Position numbers and translations under genes: made by a program
Assembly (NCBI GenBank): GCA_016808115.1
Contig: JAEQBH010001392.1
Location: 434,001-498,000, forward strand
Origin: Tetrastigma voinierianum
Taxonomy: Eukaryota; Streptophyta; Magnoliopsida; Vitales; Vitaceae
Direction of reading: 5' to 3'
Length of the DNA stretch: 64,000 nucleotides
The notes under the pieces: generated by a model
Told to the model about the DNA's origin: nothing
Databases searched by the model: none
The model's input: the letters and a program-made list of their open reading frames with translations, nothing else
In this document: positions 24,385 to 36,820 of the stretch, in pieces
How the letters are laid out: every line of letters starts with the position of its first letter
Position numbering within the stretch: position 1 is the stretch's first letter

Positions 24385-24975
24385 TTAAAACCTGGGAATG
24401 GTGCTCCGCCAAGACTATTATCCCCAAGCGTTGACTCGAACAATACCGCGAGTCAAGCTGAGTTAGGTGCCTGAGTGCACACCGACTCGGTACTTGGCGT
24501 GCCGCTAACGCCGGTGACGTCTACAGTGATTCTTTAGCGTCCGTGGCGATAGAATATCGCGAGCTATGTGGCCCGTATCACGCTTGAGCTCGACCAGCCA
24601 TGTCGCGGGCTCGTTGGCCTGTCGCGCGTGTGCTCCAGCGCCCCGCAGTCTTCATTGCGTGCCATGTCGCGGCTCTGCGCCGCGGCGTGTCGAGCGCATC
24701 TCGCGATCGACCTAGATGCGGCCGTATGGCGCGGCCTGAAGCCCGCGGTACGACCCGCGATACGATTTTGCGTGACTTCGGCCGGCGAGGCCATGCGCGC
24801 GGTGGCGTATTGCGGCCTCTGGCGGTATGATGGCCTCTCCTCGTCAAATGGGCGTCATCAAGTCGTGCCACCGCAACGTCCCTACGAGCCTTGCGCGCGC
24901 ACGTGTCACGATACGTCTACTGTCGTGACTCGAAAGCGGTACGGCGTGTATACGTCCAATGCCGGTGGTTTTTTT
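24385..24975. other. GC-rich insertion in M2 with repeated TCGCG words
   Basis: M1 and M2 match on both sides ('caaatcatttttat' to the left, a TA tract to the right), but M2 carries about 590 extra bases here. The block is strikingly GC-rich for this window, with many GTCGCGG, GCGCGC and TCGCGA words. The 189-codon plus-strand frame across it has no recognisable motif and ends in TA-tract YIYI sequence, so I do not call it a gene. Confidence 0.55.
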
Positions 24976-25023
24976 CCCTTTCCCATTTGTTTTCATTTAT
25001 TTCTGAGAAAACCACCCAGTATC

Positions 25024-25024
<1 letters not shown>

Positions 25025-25067
<43 letters not shown>
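25025..25067. repeat. (TA)n microsatellite
   Basis: Uninterrupted TA run at the position equivalent to the 46,706-46,776 tract in M1, showing the tract is ancestral to both copies. Confidence 0.95.
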
Positions 25068-25068
<1 letters not shown>

Positions 25069-25769
25069 ACTCTCGATAAACAAATAAATTTATTAAAATT
25101 TATTTTATTTCTTTTGATTTACATTTATAAACCTTAGAAAAGAACTATTCATCTTTTTTTCATCTCAATGGCCCCTTGCTACTCAATAATTAAGGTAGCT
25201 GAACCTTGCACTTCATACAACTCAAAAAAAAAAAAAAATTTGAGTTAATTTTATACTTCTTGTCTATTTGGAATTAGCTATTATTATTTTCAAATTTCTA
25301 AGCGGAGTCTGTTCATGCTCAAAGTGATGTCCCAGTGCCACGGACACTTTATTAATTGCAAGGCACTAAGTTATATTTCATGACTACACAGTGTTCGACG
25401 TTTCTCCTATCTTTACACTCACCAAGCATACAAATCACACAATTCAATCACATCTGAAAATCAAGTCACACATCACATTTCATTCACCCAATGCCTGGGG
25501 ATCGTGATCATCCCACATTTCATTAAGTCCTATGATGGCGTATCACTAACTTGTTTCACATACTGGCTATATTCTGGTATCAACATCGAGCTATGCTGGG
25601 TGCTTGATGTTCTTCCACCCACCATGACCATGGCTTTAAGCCGGTCCTCGACCACAGGTATTCCTTGCTGTAGGTTCACGCCAGGCGTGGCTGGCCCAGG
25701 TCCCTCGAGCCCTGGGCAGTGTCCCTAGGCTCATCAGGGCTCCCCAGGTGTGGGTTGCCAGCTGATCTC

Positions 25770-27440
25770 TGGTGAGCCCCCAAGTGGAGTGTGGTTTGAT
25801 AACCGAGTGGGCAGTAGTAGTAGTGGATCTTGGATGGCCACATTTCCTTATGAAAATCGAGGCAGAGTCTCCGCCCGGGGAACACACGAGGTATAGGCAC
25901 ATCGACAAGTTTGCAATGACCACATGAGAAAGTTACGTGGATAAAGATGAATTAAAAATGTGATTGTTTGCATTAATACTCATCAAGTATATTCCACGGC
26001 TGATATATCGTGGTTGAGTTTTTGCATTACTCTGGCACAACCTCTCCATTAAAATTATAAATTCTAATACATGTCGCTATATTTGTAATATGCAGCTACA
26101 AGTGTTTCTTCTCAAGCAACCTCTACAATAGTGCACTTCACGATGGCTCTCTACATTGCAGAAATGGTAGTCCTGGCAGAAGGATGACAAGCTTGAAGTA
26201 GAAATAATTTCACATGGGTTACTCCCCGCCTAAAATTTTTATCATAAGCAAACACTCACATTCAGCGGTTTGTGACATACCGAATGTACGCATACGATCT
26301 ATGCCAGTCTCATTTCTCCATATCTACTGGCGAATCTGAGTAAATCCTGATTTTTCAAAGCAAAGCTTTTTGTTCGAAAACTCCTGCAGTGTGTATTTAG
26401 GACTGCCTGGCGAATGTGTTTGGAGGTATTCAAGAACAATTCATGGGCTCCTCAGGCGATTAACAATTGTTGGACCATCTCGAACGTTCTCAGAAAAATC
26501 ATCATTGAAATTCCTTTCTAACCATTTTGTTTTGACTTTCTGTTTCATATGTTTTTCATAATATTCACAGATTGCGCAGTCATGTAGATATGTTGAATCC
26601 ACAAACATTGTACTGTATGTTACATGCATATATAACAACATAATTAATCTGAACATAATCGTGACCTTAGGGATTTGTCAATGTACGAAAGTGGCTCATG
26701 GGTAATTAGAAACCGCAATAATTCATTTTTTGGAATACTCGACATCTGAATTTCTGCAAAATATTCACGTTACTACTCAGTGAGCAGTCAAAATCTCAGT
26801 TCTGTTTCAAACCACCAAATAAATTTTCTCACTCAGTTAGAAGGCTTTTAAGGCTGGGTTCTTGAGTAAAGCAGGCTGGCGTTCCTAACCATTTTGGATT
26901 AACAGCCAGGGATTGTGAGTAGGAAAGATCACCTCTTAGGTTGGCTCGGACTCGCGGAGTAGTCATGCGTATAGTGGCGTGACCAACTTTGCTTAACGCT
27001 CCATCTAGAGCTGGAAAGATAGATCGTGGAATTGAGAAGCCACCTCTTTCAAAAATGATTTACAAGCCTATTGCATCCCATTTCTCAGCATTGCACGTTT
27101 TGGCGTGCTGAGGTGATGAACATTGTTCATCTTTTGTCTCTCCTCGTTAAACGACTCTCGCAATTACCTATAGTCCACTTCTTCTGATTGCGACGCGAAG
27201 CACTATCTGACATCGTTTCATCGTCTCTCTCATCTTCTGACGTGTATCGCGAGAGTGTGATATGTGACTTTTGTCTATCATCGTTTTCACCAAACCAGTT
27301 TCTGGCGCACGATCTGCGTCTTGAAAAGCGTGAGGTCTGGCTGGCAGAAATCAGTTTATTAATAAGATCTAGAAAATTTTCAAATTTTCACAGAAACTGT
27401 GTTTTACTTTTAGAAAATTAAGAATTTTCCGGGTCTTCTG
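25770..27440 (-). mobile_element. LTR I, 5' LTR of M2
   Basis: The plus strand starts near TGGTGAGCCCCC and ends 'tttccgggtcttctga', a decayed form of 'ctcgggtcttaca'. Internal blocks match LTR G and F ('gaaaatcgaggcagagtctc', 'attctaatacatgt'). The preceding 'gctgatctc' may be a decayed PBS complement. Boundaries are good to roughly 20 bp. It is more diverged than the other family members. Confidence 0.55.
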
Positions 27441-28019
27441 ATTATTCAAAAGTCTATACATTTTAAAAGTAATTCATCAATGAGGTGGAAGTATTGTGGC
27501 AGGAGGATATATTGCTAAATGATCTACCATGTAAAAACATTTATAAAACATTTGAAGAAGAGTGAGCTAAAGGAGCTGGGTGATGGAGTTCACTTGGAAA
27601 ATAATGTTTCTATATATGGTTCAAACTAAATGTATAACATAATTGAATAAATATCTCATTTAATAAACATTACTTTACTTTCTTTTCCTTTTTTAAAGTA
27701 AATATCCAATGGAACCTAAATGCTGGCTGTTGGCATGAAAAACCTCGTTGAACCGATCTTACAATCAGATTATTTAGAGGACTGGGATGGTATGTCTTTC
27801 TTTTAGTATTGCACTATGAATGAATCCGTATAGATCTGTTGATATCTTTCATGCTTTTCGCATGCGTGAGTATGCATTACTCTTCCCTTCATTCTGTAAG
27901 AAAAGTCTATCCTTTCCCATGTATAGTGTGGCAAAACACTTTAGTTGACTTTTTCTTTTTAACTAATATTTTATAGAAGGGTCAACCATGTTGTTCAATC
28001 ATGAAACATTTTCCTTATA

Positions 28020-28067
<48 letters not shown>

Positions 28068-28261
28068 CTATAAACATTTCATTTAATACTTTGAGCCATA
28101 ATCATGCTTTATAAAATATGAAATACCAATGTTTCATGTTTTATAACTTGCATGAATTAAATCAAGAAGAATACAACACTTTCATTTGACATGTATATAA
28201 CGTGATCTGAAATATATATATATTTGTAAGCATTAGCTATATATTATATATATATATATAC

Positions 28262-28294
<33 letters not shown>

Positions 28295-28340
28295 GTATAT
28301 ATATACACCCTATCTCCTCTATATATCTTCTCTTATTTCC
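27441..28340. other. Unassigned AT-rich DNA with TA tracts
   Basis: Contains (TA)n at 28,023-28,064 and an interrupted TA region at 28,212-28,305. No coding sequence, element terminus or RNA gene recognised. Confidence 0.4.
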
Positions 28341-30356
28341 ATGAAACATTATATATTTTCCCTCCTTTAGTTATTAGTATTTTACTCCTTTAAAACTTTC
28401 CAGCTACCTTTGTATCAAATACAACACCTCTACAAGTTATAAACATCCACTGCAAAATCCATTAACATTTCAACGCCTTAAATCATATTCAGACAAGCCA
28501 TTAACATATGTATACTTTATATTAGATAAGCAACCCTTAAGCATTTCTTATTCAGCTAAGCCTCAAACATCTAGTTCACTTCCAATTAAATCAGACAGGC
28601 AAAGAAACCTTTATACCTCTGTTATGCCTCAGGCTGTGCAGGCTATGATCAAGCCCGATGGCGTGCTTAGAGTGAAAAACCCATAATGCCCCTCATGGCA
28701 AAAATAACATTTTGCCACAACAATCAATTCTTTATTCGCAAAACTTTAATTCTTGCATTAACAAACGTTAATCAGCCAATTAGTTAAAATGAATGAAACT
28801 CAACTTTTTCATACTTCTCTAAGGTGGTCAAATCTATATACACATTCATAATTATTTCTTGATTCTTGTCTTCTTTCAGCTATGACCATTTGACAATTCA
28901 TCGATGCCATTGGTCACTTAGCGAAATCAAGCAGTAAGACTCCACTTAAACCCTCTCTTATTTCAACCCTCTCACTTTATATCTGTTTTCTTTTCAACTT
29001 TTATTCCATTAATTCCTTCAAATATTCAAGTAATATGTTAAAATCATTAAAATAATCGACAACATCTTCCATTAACATCAAAGGGTTGGCTGATTACAAT
29101 CCTTATAATCTCATTCTTTCTTTGTTTCTTATCAAAATCAACCTAAAATCATAACCGATTTAACAAAAGCTATTAACATAACTGATTGGAAGGTTTGAAT
29201 GACCGTCCATAGCTAATTGCTTGTTAAGTTTGGTGTCTTGATGTTAACCCAGATTCCAGCTGATCTCTTGTTCAAATCTACGCCGAGGCATGCGAAAACT
29301 CATTTACACCATCCTTATAACCATTTTCACTCATCTTATTGGAATTCCGCATAAACTGTGATGATCTCATTAAAACGATTTTCATGAAACACAGTCTACG
29401 GTCCAGCCGCTGACATGATGAACGCGAAATCAGCACCGAAATCGCTGAATTGCGAAAAGCGAAATTGTCTCCTTGCATGGGCGTGAAGTGCTCCTTTTGC
29501 TTCATACGCCTTTAAAGGTTATCTTTGACGTAAACACCCCGAGCCAAACGATGCTCTTTTATGATTCTTTTTCGTACTGATTTGCCTCGATTGTCTTAAA
29601 TTCACTATGCCCATTGGTTAGCATCCTTGCATTCTCATTGGATTATATGCGCTTCATATAGTCCGTAACTAATTCCTTTATCACTCCATAAAATCCACTA
29701 ACTGAACCATAGTTGAAGCAACCAACTCGTGGTTTCTTCTTTTAAATATCCTTTACTTTAGTTAACATTAACCCAGATAAGTTTGAAGCTTTGGTGCTTT
29801 AACTCATCCACTAACCATAGTTAAGTTAAATAATTTATGATAAATATCAAAATTTATGGAAAGCTCTCATAGGTCCATTTTTAATCACATGGATACCAAG
29901 TTTACATGGCACCATTCTACTGGTTCTTTCTTTGCTTACTTAGATTAGGCTTACTCCTTAAATGACATAAATGCCCTCCTTGAAAATAATACCCCTATAC
30001 GGATAAAATCTCTGAAAATATTCCATGATCGTTCAATCATAAAATTGACCATGGAATACTCTAATTAAACTTATTTCCTATCGTGAACATGCTTAACAAA
30101 AAAATCTAGGGTTACAAGGAATAATTTTTAAAACTATTTCGTAAAAAGGGCATTTTCGTCATAAATCGTTGGAGGCTTCAAAAACCCCTTAAACAAATTC
30201 CATTTTAATCGGTTTCGAGTTTCTTCCTTTCAATCACATTACTTTGAACATTTTTCGATTTTGGGGCTCGTTTTGAAAATTATTATTCATAATTTCAGTC
30301 AAATACATGAAACGCCAGCGAAATTTATTATTATGACAGAGTAAGTGGGGTCTTAC
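28340..30356 (-). mobile_element. Probable LTR J (separate Gypsy family)
   Basis: The right end 'gtaagtggggtcttac' resembles the complement of an LTR start (TGTAAGACCCCACTT). The sequence before it, with 'ataatgcccctcatggcaaa' at about 28,685 and 'acataaatgccctccttg' at about 29,962, reads like Gypsy LTR sequence, not genic DNA. The left boundary is not located, and no target duplication or second copy is present in the window. Confidence 0.4.
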
Positions 30357-30370
30357 GGGATAAGTGGACC

Positions 30371-33102
30371 TGTGGCCTTGGCAAGGGAGTCCATTGGCCA
30401 AATCCATCAACGTGGAATACTAAGTGGATGTCGGGTTACCGACCACCCTCCACGAAAATGGTGGAGTCTCCTTTATGCAGGGCTCCACGAAGTGCTTATG
30501 TCGATAATCAACGTAGCGGCACGAGTGCATATGCGAAATAAAATAATGGCCGCCCAGGCCCCTGCGTGTCTCGAGACATATAAGCACATGATTATCAAAC
30601 CGCGAGTCCATAGGTTTAGGTACATCCTCTTATACAAATAAATACAACCATATATATTTACAAAATATATATTAAAGCCACAATCTGGCTTTCTTCATAT
30701 GTGCGGTCCTGAATGCAGGTCGATCGTGCTGACACATGCACGAAAGGAGGGTCTCCACGACGGGGTGAAATGACCCGGTAGTGAATCTCCTACAGGGCTA
30801 CTCCTTTAAGTGCGCATGCAATGGTGGCATGTCAGGCGCATCAGTCTGACATACACATGTCTACTGAGATGTCTACATGCCATGAATGGACTCGACTCAC
30901 CAATGCCTCGTAATGCAGGGCTCTCAGCGAACTCCATCGCCAATATTTCATTGAGTAATGTCGGTCACTCAGGCTTCGTCTCACATGCATCATGTTGTGA
31001 CATCAGCCAGTATTACCGATGACCCAGTATCGAGGCCCTCGTCGGCTCCATTTACTGTCTGAAGTGTCGATGGGCAGCAACTCCAAAATCCCGGAGGCTC
31101 CTACATCCATGTGACCTTGAGTCTATGTGATAAACGCCGTAGTGTGTCTTCTTTGAATGACATAACTTTTTAGGTGATCTGTGAGTCTCTTTACACCTAT
31201 CTGAAAACTATGGTCTCGCGGGTCTCTTGCACCCGTACGCCTCGAGTTCTTACTGACTCCCTCAAACATGCATTTTGCCATGAATGAAACCCATTTCAAA
31301 CAAAGGTAATTGTTTTTCGCCCGATGGAATGACCCTCACGATATAAATAATTGGACGGACTCAATTAATCTATTTTGTAGATGACCACCAGATATATATC
31401 AATTGGGACTCTGGCGGTGTGGTATTATATGTGGGTGTGACCCTCCGTCTTATATCAATTAAATGAGACTCGGCGTTCAGTATTATATGGACATGCCCTC
31501 AGATGCTGTAGTGGACACGCCGATAAATGTGTATTGGTCAACCCTCCAAAACAATTCTCTCGAAGCACATGCACTCCACTCCTACCTTGTTCTGGGTGCC
31601 CTGGGTGCATATGAAATGCAATAGGCCATTCCATTTCCTGCCGTCTGACTCATTTGGGCCATTGTCCTGTGTAAGGCCCAATGCTTCCATCGCGTTCTGA
31701 CGAAGTCCGCAGCGTCATACTCACGACACATGAACACCTAACACGGTCTCTGATCTCAACTATCACTCACCCGTAATGAATGTTTGGAAGGTGCAGTATA
31801 AATACAATTATGCCATTTACTATTCATACCATGCTACATACATAATGAAAACTATGTGCATATGCTCATGCGTATTTATCATCGTCATTTGGACATTCTG
31901 TAAGGTTCATACAATTCCAAATCAAAACATACTAATTCAAGCATATATGGACATCACAAGTCGCTACCACCGGGTAATGACACACATCAATCCACTGAGC
32001 TAGTGACTGATTTGTCCACAGGCCCAGCCTCCAGCCGAGCCGTGCGACCTCGATCATGTCTGACTATGTGTAATTTATTTGTCACACAATGACACACGAA
32101 CCACTCTCGATCATATTATTCACTTTCGATAACACCTGAAATGGCTGAATCTTGACCCATATAAAGCGGGGCACCTCTTGGTCCCTTCACGGTTCCTCAG
32201 AATATTGTGATACCCAAACGCGAAAACCCAGAAGACATCCCGATCCGGGATCAAAACGACCTCGACAGGTTAAGGAATTTTGCAGAAAATAGTCGAAATT
32301 ACATCATGGCGTAAAAGCAGTCTCGAATATTCAGCCAATTGTTCAAAATGATCCGAAATTGACTGGTGTCGAAAATAGATCCACGAAAATTCATAAAAAT
32401 TTCTACACTTTCAGTCGAAAATTTGGTGAAGTATCAGCTTTCACGGCCTGCAAAATTAATTCAAACCATTAGGTAGCCTTTGGTAAATAACACAAATGGA
32501 AAAATTCCTACCTCGTGGAGACGAAACTCCAAGATTTTGGTGTCCACGCGTAGCTCTGATGAATCGACTTTGCCTTGAGTCAGCCAAGCCGTGAGTATAG
32601 ATTTTCCTAGATCTGAAAAAGAAGCGAAGAGAAGAAAATAAAAAAAATAAAATCCTCTCAAGACGCTCTCTTCTCTCCCACGTCGTTTTTGGCTTTTCTT
32701 TTTCTTTTTTTTCCTTTTTATCTTTTATTTATTTATTTATTTATTATTCTTATTCTTATTATTATATTATTATTTGAATACATGGTTCATATTATTTTAT
32801 TTGGGTCAGTTTTGTCACGAAAAAATTTGTCTCTTACTAGTTCACTTTATTTTAAATGAACCTTGGTCATTTCACGATACAGTTACTACGTAAACCCCGT
32901 CCTTAAGTCATTGTGACTTATCACTGAAAATCGCAAAATATTCCCAGGTTGTTTGATTGATGTTGAAACTTTTACGGGTCACTAAATTTCGCGAGAGGAA
33001 TTTATGGCGTGTCAGTTTGATCATCCAAGAGACCTAGAGGAATTTCAGTTCAGCGAAATTACCGTTTACTCTTTTCGGAAAAAATTAGTTACTGGGTTTA
33101 CA
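30371..33102 (-). mobile_element. LTR H, ~2-kb Gypsy LTR family
   Basis: The plus strand starts TGTGGCCTTGGC (family TGTGACGCCC) and ends ACTGGGTTTACA. Diagnostic blocks are present in order: 'gatgtcgggttaccgacc', 'ccacgaaaatggtggagtct', 'attaaagccaca.tctggctt', 'gagatgtctacatg', 'ccctccgtcttatatcaatt' and, near the end, 'gtcattgtgactta'. No convincing 5-bp duplication is seen. Tandem 'atatcaattgggactctggc'-type segments (31,390-31,500) parallel those in LTR G (5,120-5,270). Confidence 0.65.
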
Positions 33103-34645
33103 ACCTCGGACTTGTAGGCACTATTGGACAGCGACAAGAACACACATAAGCCACTTTTAATTCCATAGTCGCCAGGCCTGGGCACGGGCCTGGGAGAAAA
33201 AGTCCAATTGGGACATGAATTAAAGCGTCAACAGATTTAGGATAAAGTTAAATGAAATCTAAACTCTAGAGTAAAGGAAGTGGACAAGGTTGTCTTGGTC
33301 ATGCTTAAGCGGGAAGACAAGGGTGTTGACCTTTACTCGACTGACACTTGAGAAATGCTAGCCTTGTAAAAGACATGAGAATTAATCCTATAAATATTTG
33401 GTTAAAAATCCTTAAATAATTTAAGATTTGTAAATCCCTTGAGAATTTAAGGTTAGTGGTAAAAGGGATTATGAGTGTAAGAGAAGTTTTAGGTGTAACA
33501 ACCATGATCTCTAGTCTTTGCATGGTCTATAGTTAGTCCATTAGCCTTTCTGCTTGTCAAGTAGGTGACATGTTGACTTAACTGTTCAACCTTCTTTCTA
33601 ATTAAGTAGGTGGCGGGGAAAATTAGTGGTTAAACCTTCCTACCCTTTATTAGAGTTTCATGGTGATCGACTTTGCAAAGTATATGGATAAGGGCACATG
33701 GTGACAATCATTGTTGACCATTTTTTCTGTATAGACCAAATTTTTCCTAGTGATTAGCACTGCTACCAGAGACTAACTAAAGTCCACGACAGCGGGCGCC
33801 CGAAAACTTGTTGTCATTCTCTTAAATGTAATTGGAAGTACCGATGATTAGCACTATACAGGTAACAAGTCCCGTCAAGCTTTGCATCTCCATATACCTC
33901 TCATTCGCAGCAATATCTAAATCTTATGTTCTGGTGCGTAACGATAATTTCCTGGCAATGAATGAATCGACATTCGGTTGATGCAAATCATGAGTCTTAT
34001 GAAGTAATCTGGTAATAAAGTGAATGATTAAGTCTGATTATGTGCGTTCAGAGGATCGATGAAAATCTATAAATCAACACCCCTATTTACTACCCAGTCA
34101 TGCTTATTTAAATTTAATAGTCTAAAGATGGAAAATAAACTAAAGCGGGTAAAGCGAAATAACAAATCTCTAAAATTATCATAAGAAAATCAGTAAAAAA
34201 TAGATTGAAATAAAAGATTTATTTGAGGATATAATTCAAACTTTGGGAATGGGATCGATATTCTAATCATCAAATTGCAGCAGGTTCTTTTGAAAATAGA
34301 TATTTGTATAGGTTTGAGTCCCAGAACTTTGACCCGAGAGCAAGGTAGTATAGTTTGGATTCCTCCATACACTATACATTTTAACAAATTAGAAACCATA
34401 TTCCTTTCGGGACAATGGATCTGTCAGTTACTTATGGCTTCGACCCTCTTTAGATCCTAATTGTTTTTCCTTGCAATGCTACTGACCATTTCTTAGAATT
34501 AGTACTTACTCTCATAGGCAGGAAAACCTGAGCCTCCTCAATCTATTGATACCACAATCTGCCAGAGTTGAGCAAATTATAACATACCAAAATATACCAT
34601 AGCAGTTTTATAACATCATTTAGGTATAAAATAAGTTAAAATTGC
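33103..34645. other. Unassigned sequence, host of LTR D
   Basis: Moderately AT-rich. It includes 'cagcgggcgcccg' at about 33,790 and a short frame at 34,275-34,460 without recognisable domains. No start or end of a known element found; it may be older retroelement DNA. Confidence 0.3.
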
Positions 34646-34998
34646 TGTAGTTGAAAAATATGACATTTTTATGAAAAATGGCAAAACGGTAATTTTATCG
34701 CTTGGGAAAATTTCTAAATCTTGGATGACGAAAGGGACATTCTGGGTTGGAATGGAATCTCGTGAAATCCTAGCTACTGTCGAATTGGTTAGATTCCAGT
34801 GATCGGAGATTTTCTGAGAATTAAAGGCAGCAGTCGGGTAGACCTAAAAGGGATTTTTAGAAAAATCTCAAAAATTGATAATATTTAAAGAATGTCCATT
34901 TAAAATTATCGGAACTTGAACCGAAGCGAAATAAATTGTTTCATTTGAAATGGGTAAAGAGGAGAGGTGCAGGGCATGTGGGCCCTTATATATATATA

Positions 34999-35001
34999 TT
35001 A

Positions 35002-35051
<50 letters not shown>

Positions 35052-35065
35052 TATATATATATAAT
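34999..35065. repeat. Interrupted (TA)n tract in LTR D
   Basis: Two TA runs separated by a single C. Confidence 0.9.
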
Positions 35066-36584
35066 ATAAGTAAGGAGGAAGCTGATTTTAGTGCAGACGG
35101 CGTTTGCGTTTATTTTATTTTTCTTTATTTTCTTCTTTTCTCTTTTGATACCACGTGGTTTAATTACGTCGAATTCATCGGGCGAAAGCGAAAGATTCAT
35201 CTACTCGACGAAGGCTATGCGTAGTACAGCCGCAGGATTTACGTATGAGAATTCAAGTAAAGTTCGAGGAAAATCCTAAGTTTGGTACTTTCTCAAATCT
35301 ACGGGGTTCTAACGGTCAAAATTGGCGGACCCGAGGCAAAGTTAGATCCAGCACATCATGACCTTCATGGGTACCAAATCTTGTTCGTCAAACTCACGAG
35401 GTATGAATTTTCTCTACTTGGAATAAAAATACATGTAATGGCATACTAAGGTTATTCAGTGAATAGTAGGTATGATTCGTTGCAAGATTTTGTTTGGATA
35501 TTGGAAATTTTGATTTAGGATTAGGCGGTCGGTATATTGAAGGATATAAATTAGATAAAGAATAAGAATATATATGAATATATGAGATGATATGAATAAA
35601 TGAATGATATGAATATAGGAATATATGAAATGAATATATGATGAAATACATGAGATTATGAAGTCTCTGATTAGACAACTTTTATCAAATACACGAATGA
35701 TAAGGAAAATAATTTACATGTTGCCAGTAGCGTGATGTAAATGTACGCTATGCCTTCAAAAGTACGCCTCCTTGAATATAATTGTACCAATGATAGGATA
35801 TCAAACAAAAGGATAGGTGTATTGAATAAGATTGGCTTTTTAAATATTATCTTGGATATACGTATTGTGTGAGAAAAATTGTTATTTGAATTTAAAGCTA
35901 AGTAACTTAATCTAGGCCGATTATTATATATTGAGGCCAAATTTATATCTCCCCACGCACTCCAGATGGATTATTTCTTAAAGATGATATTATTGATTTA
36001 TTTATGATTTGTTGATGGTACAGATCAGTCTTATACAGGCCACCTCTATCTGAGTATCGCTATCTACGTAATGGGAGTGGAGTGTATCTACTGACTCGAT
36101 GCACAAAACTCTTAAATGTTCTAACCTTAATCGCCACCTTCGGGATCGGAATATCTACATTTCACCGGAATCAGCGAGAAGGCTGCTCTCACTGATCCAC
36201 ACAGGTATCCTCATCTCTCGAATCTGGATCTCGAGTATAGTCAGCTAATGTGGCGCGGATCACCATGTAAATGATTCACGGTCTCCTTGAGATAAACCGT
36301 TATAAACAAGCCCAGGTAATATAAATTACTGTCGTTAATCCATAAGAATGTAGCGGGGTTCATCGACACTGAGGAATAAATCTAGAACATCTTTGAATAG
36401 GAAAACCTGAATGCGTAATATGGGCCCATCGATTACTATTGTCGAAAGCGAGGAAAAATACAAAATCTGGGCTCTTCGCAAGGTGAATGTCACTCACTCC
36501 CGATTTAGTGCCTGGCTCGTATGATCCCCGATGCCTCAAATTCTGCACCCCTTTTTTCTTTTAATGATGAGAAGAAAACCGAAC

Positions 36585-36820
36585 TAGCGGCGTCAGCGGC
36601 GATTCACCTTGTCGAGCGTTGCAGCGTCCGCGGCGTTACTATCCTGGCGTTGAGGCGTGTCGCGGCGTTGAAGCGTCGCCCGGCATTTTCCGCTGTCGAA
36701 CTTAAATTGGCCGGCGCCGCGGCGTTGCCGGTTGTTGACTTTGCCGTTAAGTTTGACCCGGCTGTCGCGGCGTTGGGGCATCAAACGTCAGGGGCGTCGC
36801 GGCGTTTGACCATCTTTATG
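36585..36820. repeat. GC-rich GCGGCGTT cluster in LTR D
   Basis: GCGGCGTT occurs about five times (near 36,627, 36,662, 36,719, 36,767 and 36,799), often preceded by GTCGC, in otherwise AT-rich DNA. Frames on both strands are open because stop codons are rare in GC-rich sequence; they have no domain. Confidence 0.7.

Larger units (their letters stand above)
22306..25769 (-). mobile_element. Gypsy element M2, internal region, 3'-truncated
   Basis: Collinear with the internal region of M1 (43,360-46,920): shared 'gtgaaatacctcgt.gacacc', 'tgggcggtaaagc', 'taccctctcgac.atctcg', 'ctagccatctacac' and, beyond a TA tract, 'aaaccttagaaaa'. The sequence begins abruptly at about 22,306 with no LTR or polypurine tract, so the element's 3' end is deleted. 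The 5' LTR is I at 25,770-27,440. Coding remains are limited to integrase; gag, protease and reverse transcriptase are not legible. Confidence 0.72.

Noticed and set aside
24568..25137. 189-codon GC-rich frame
   Set aside because: High GC removes stop codons on all frames (several overlapping frames on both strands); no motif, and the end runs into the TA tract.
33780..33800. Palindromic 'gcgggcgcccg' considered as a primer-binding site or terminator
   Set aside because: Does not match a known tRNA 3' end and has no LTR boundary beside it.
34275..34460. Possible organellar DNA insert
   Set aside because: The phrasing looked conserved but I could not match it to any plastid or mitochondrial gene from sequence alone.
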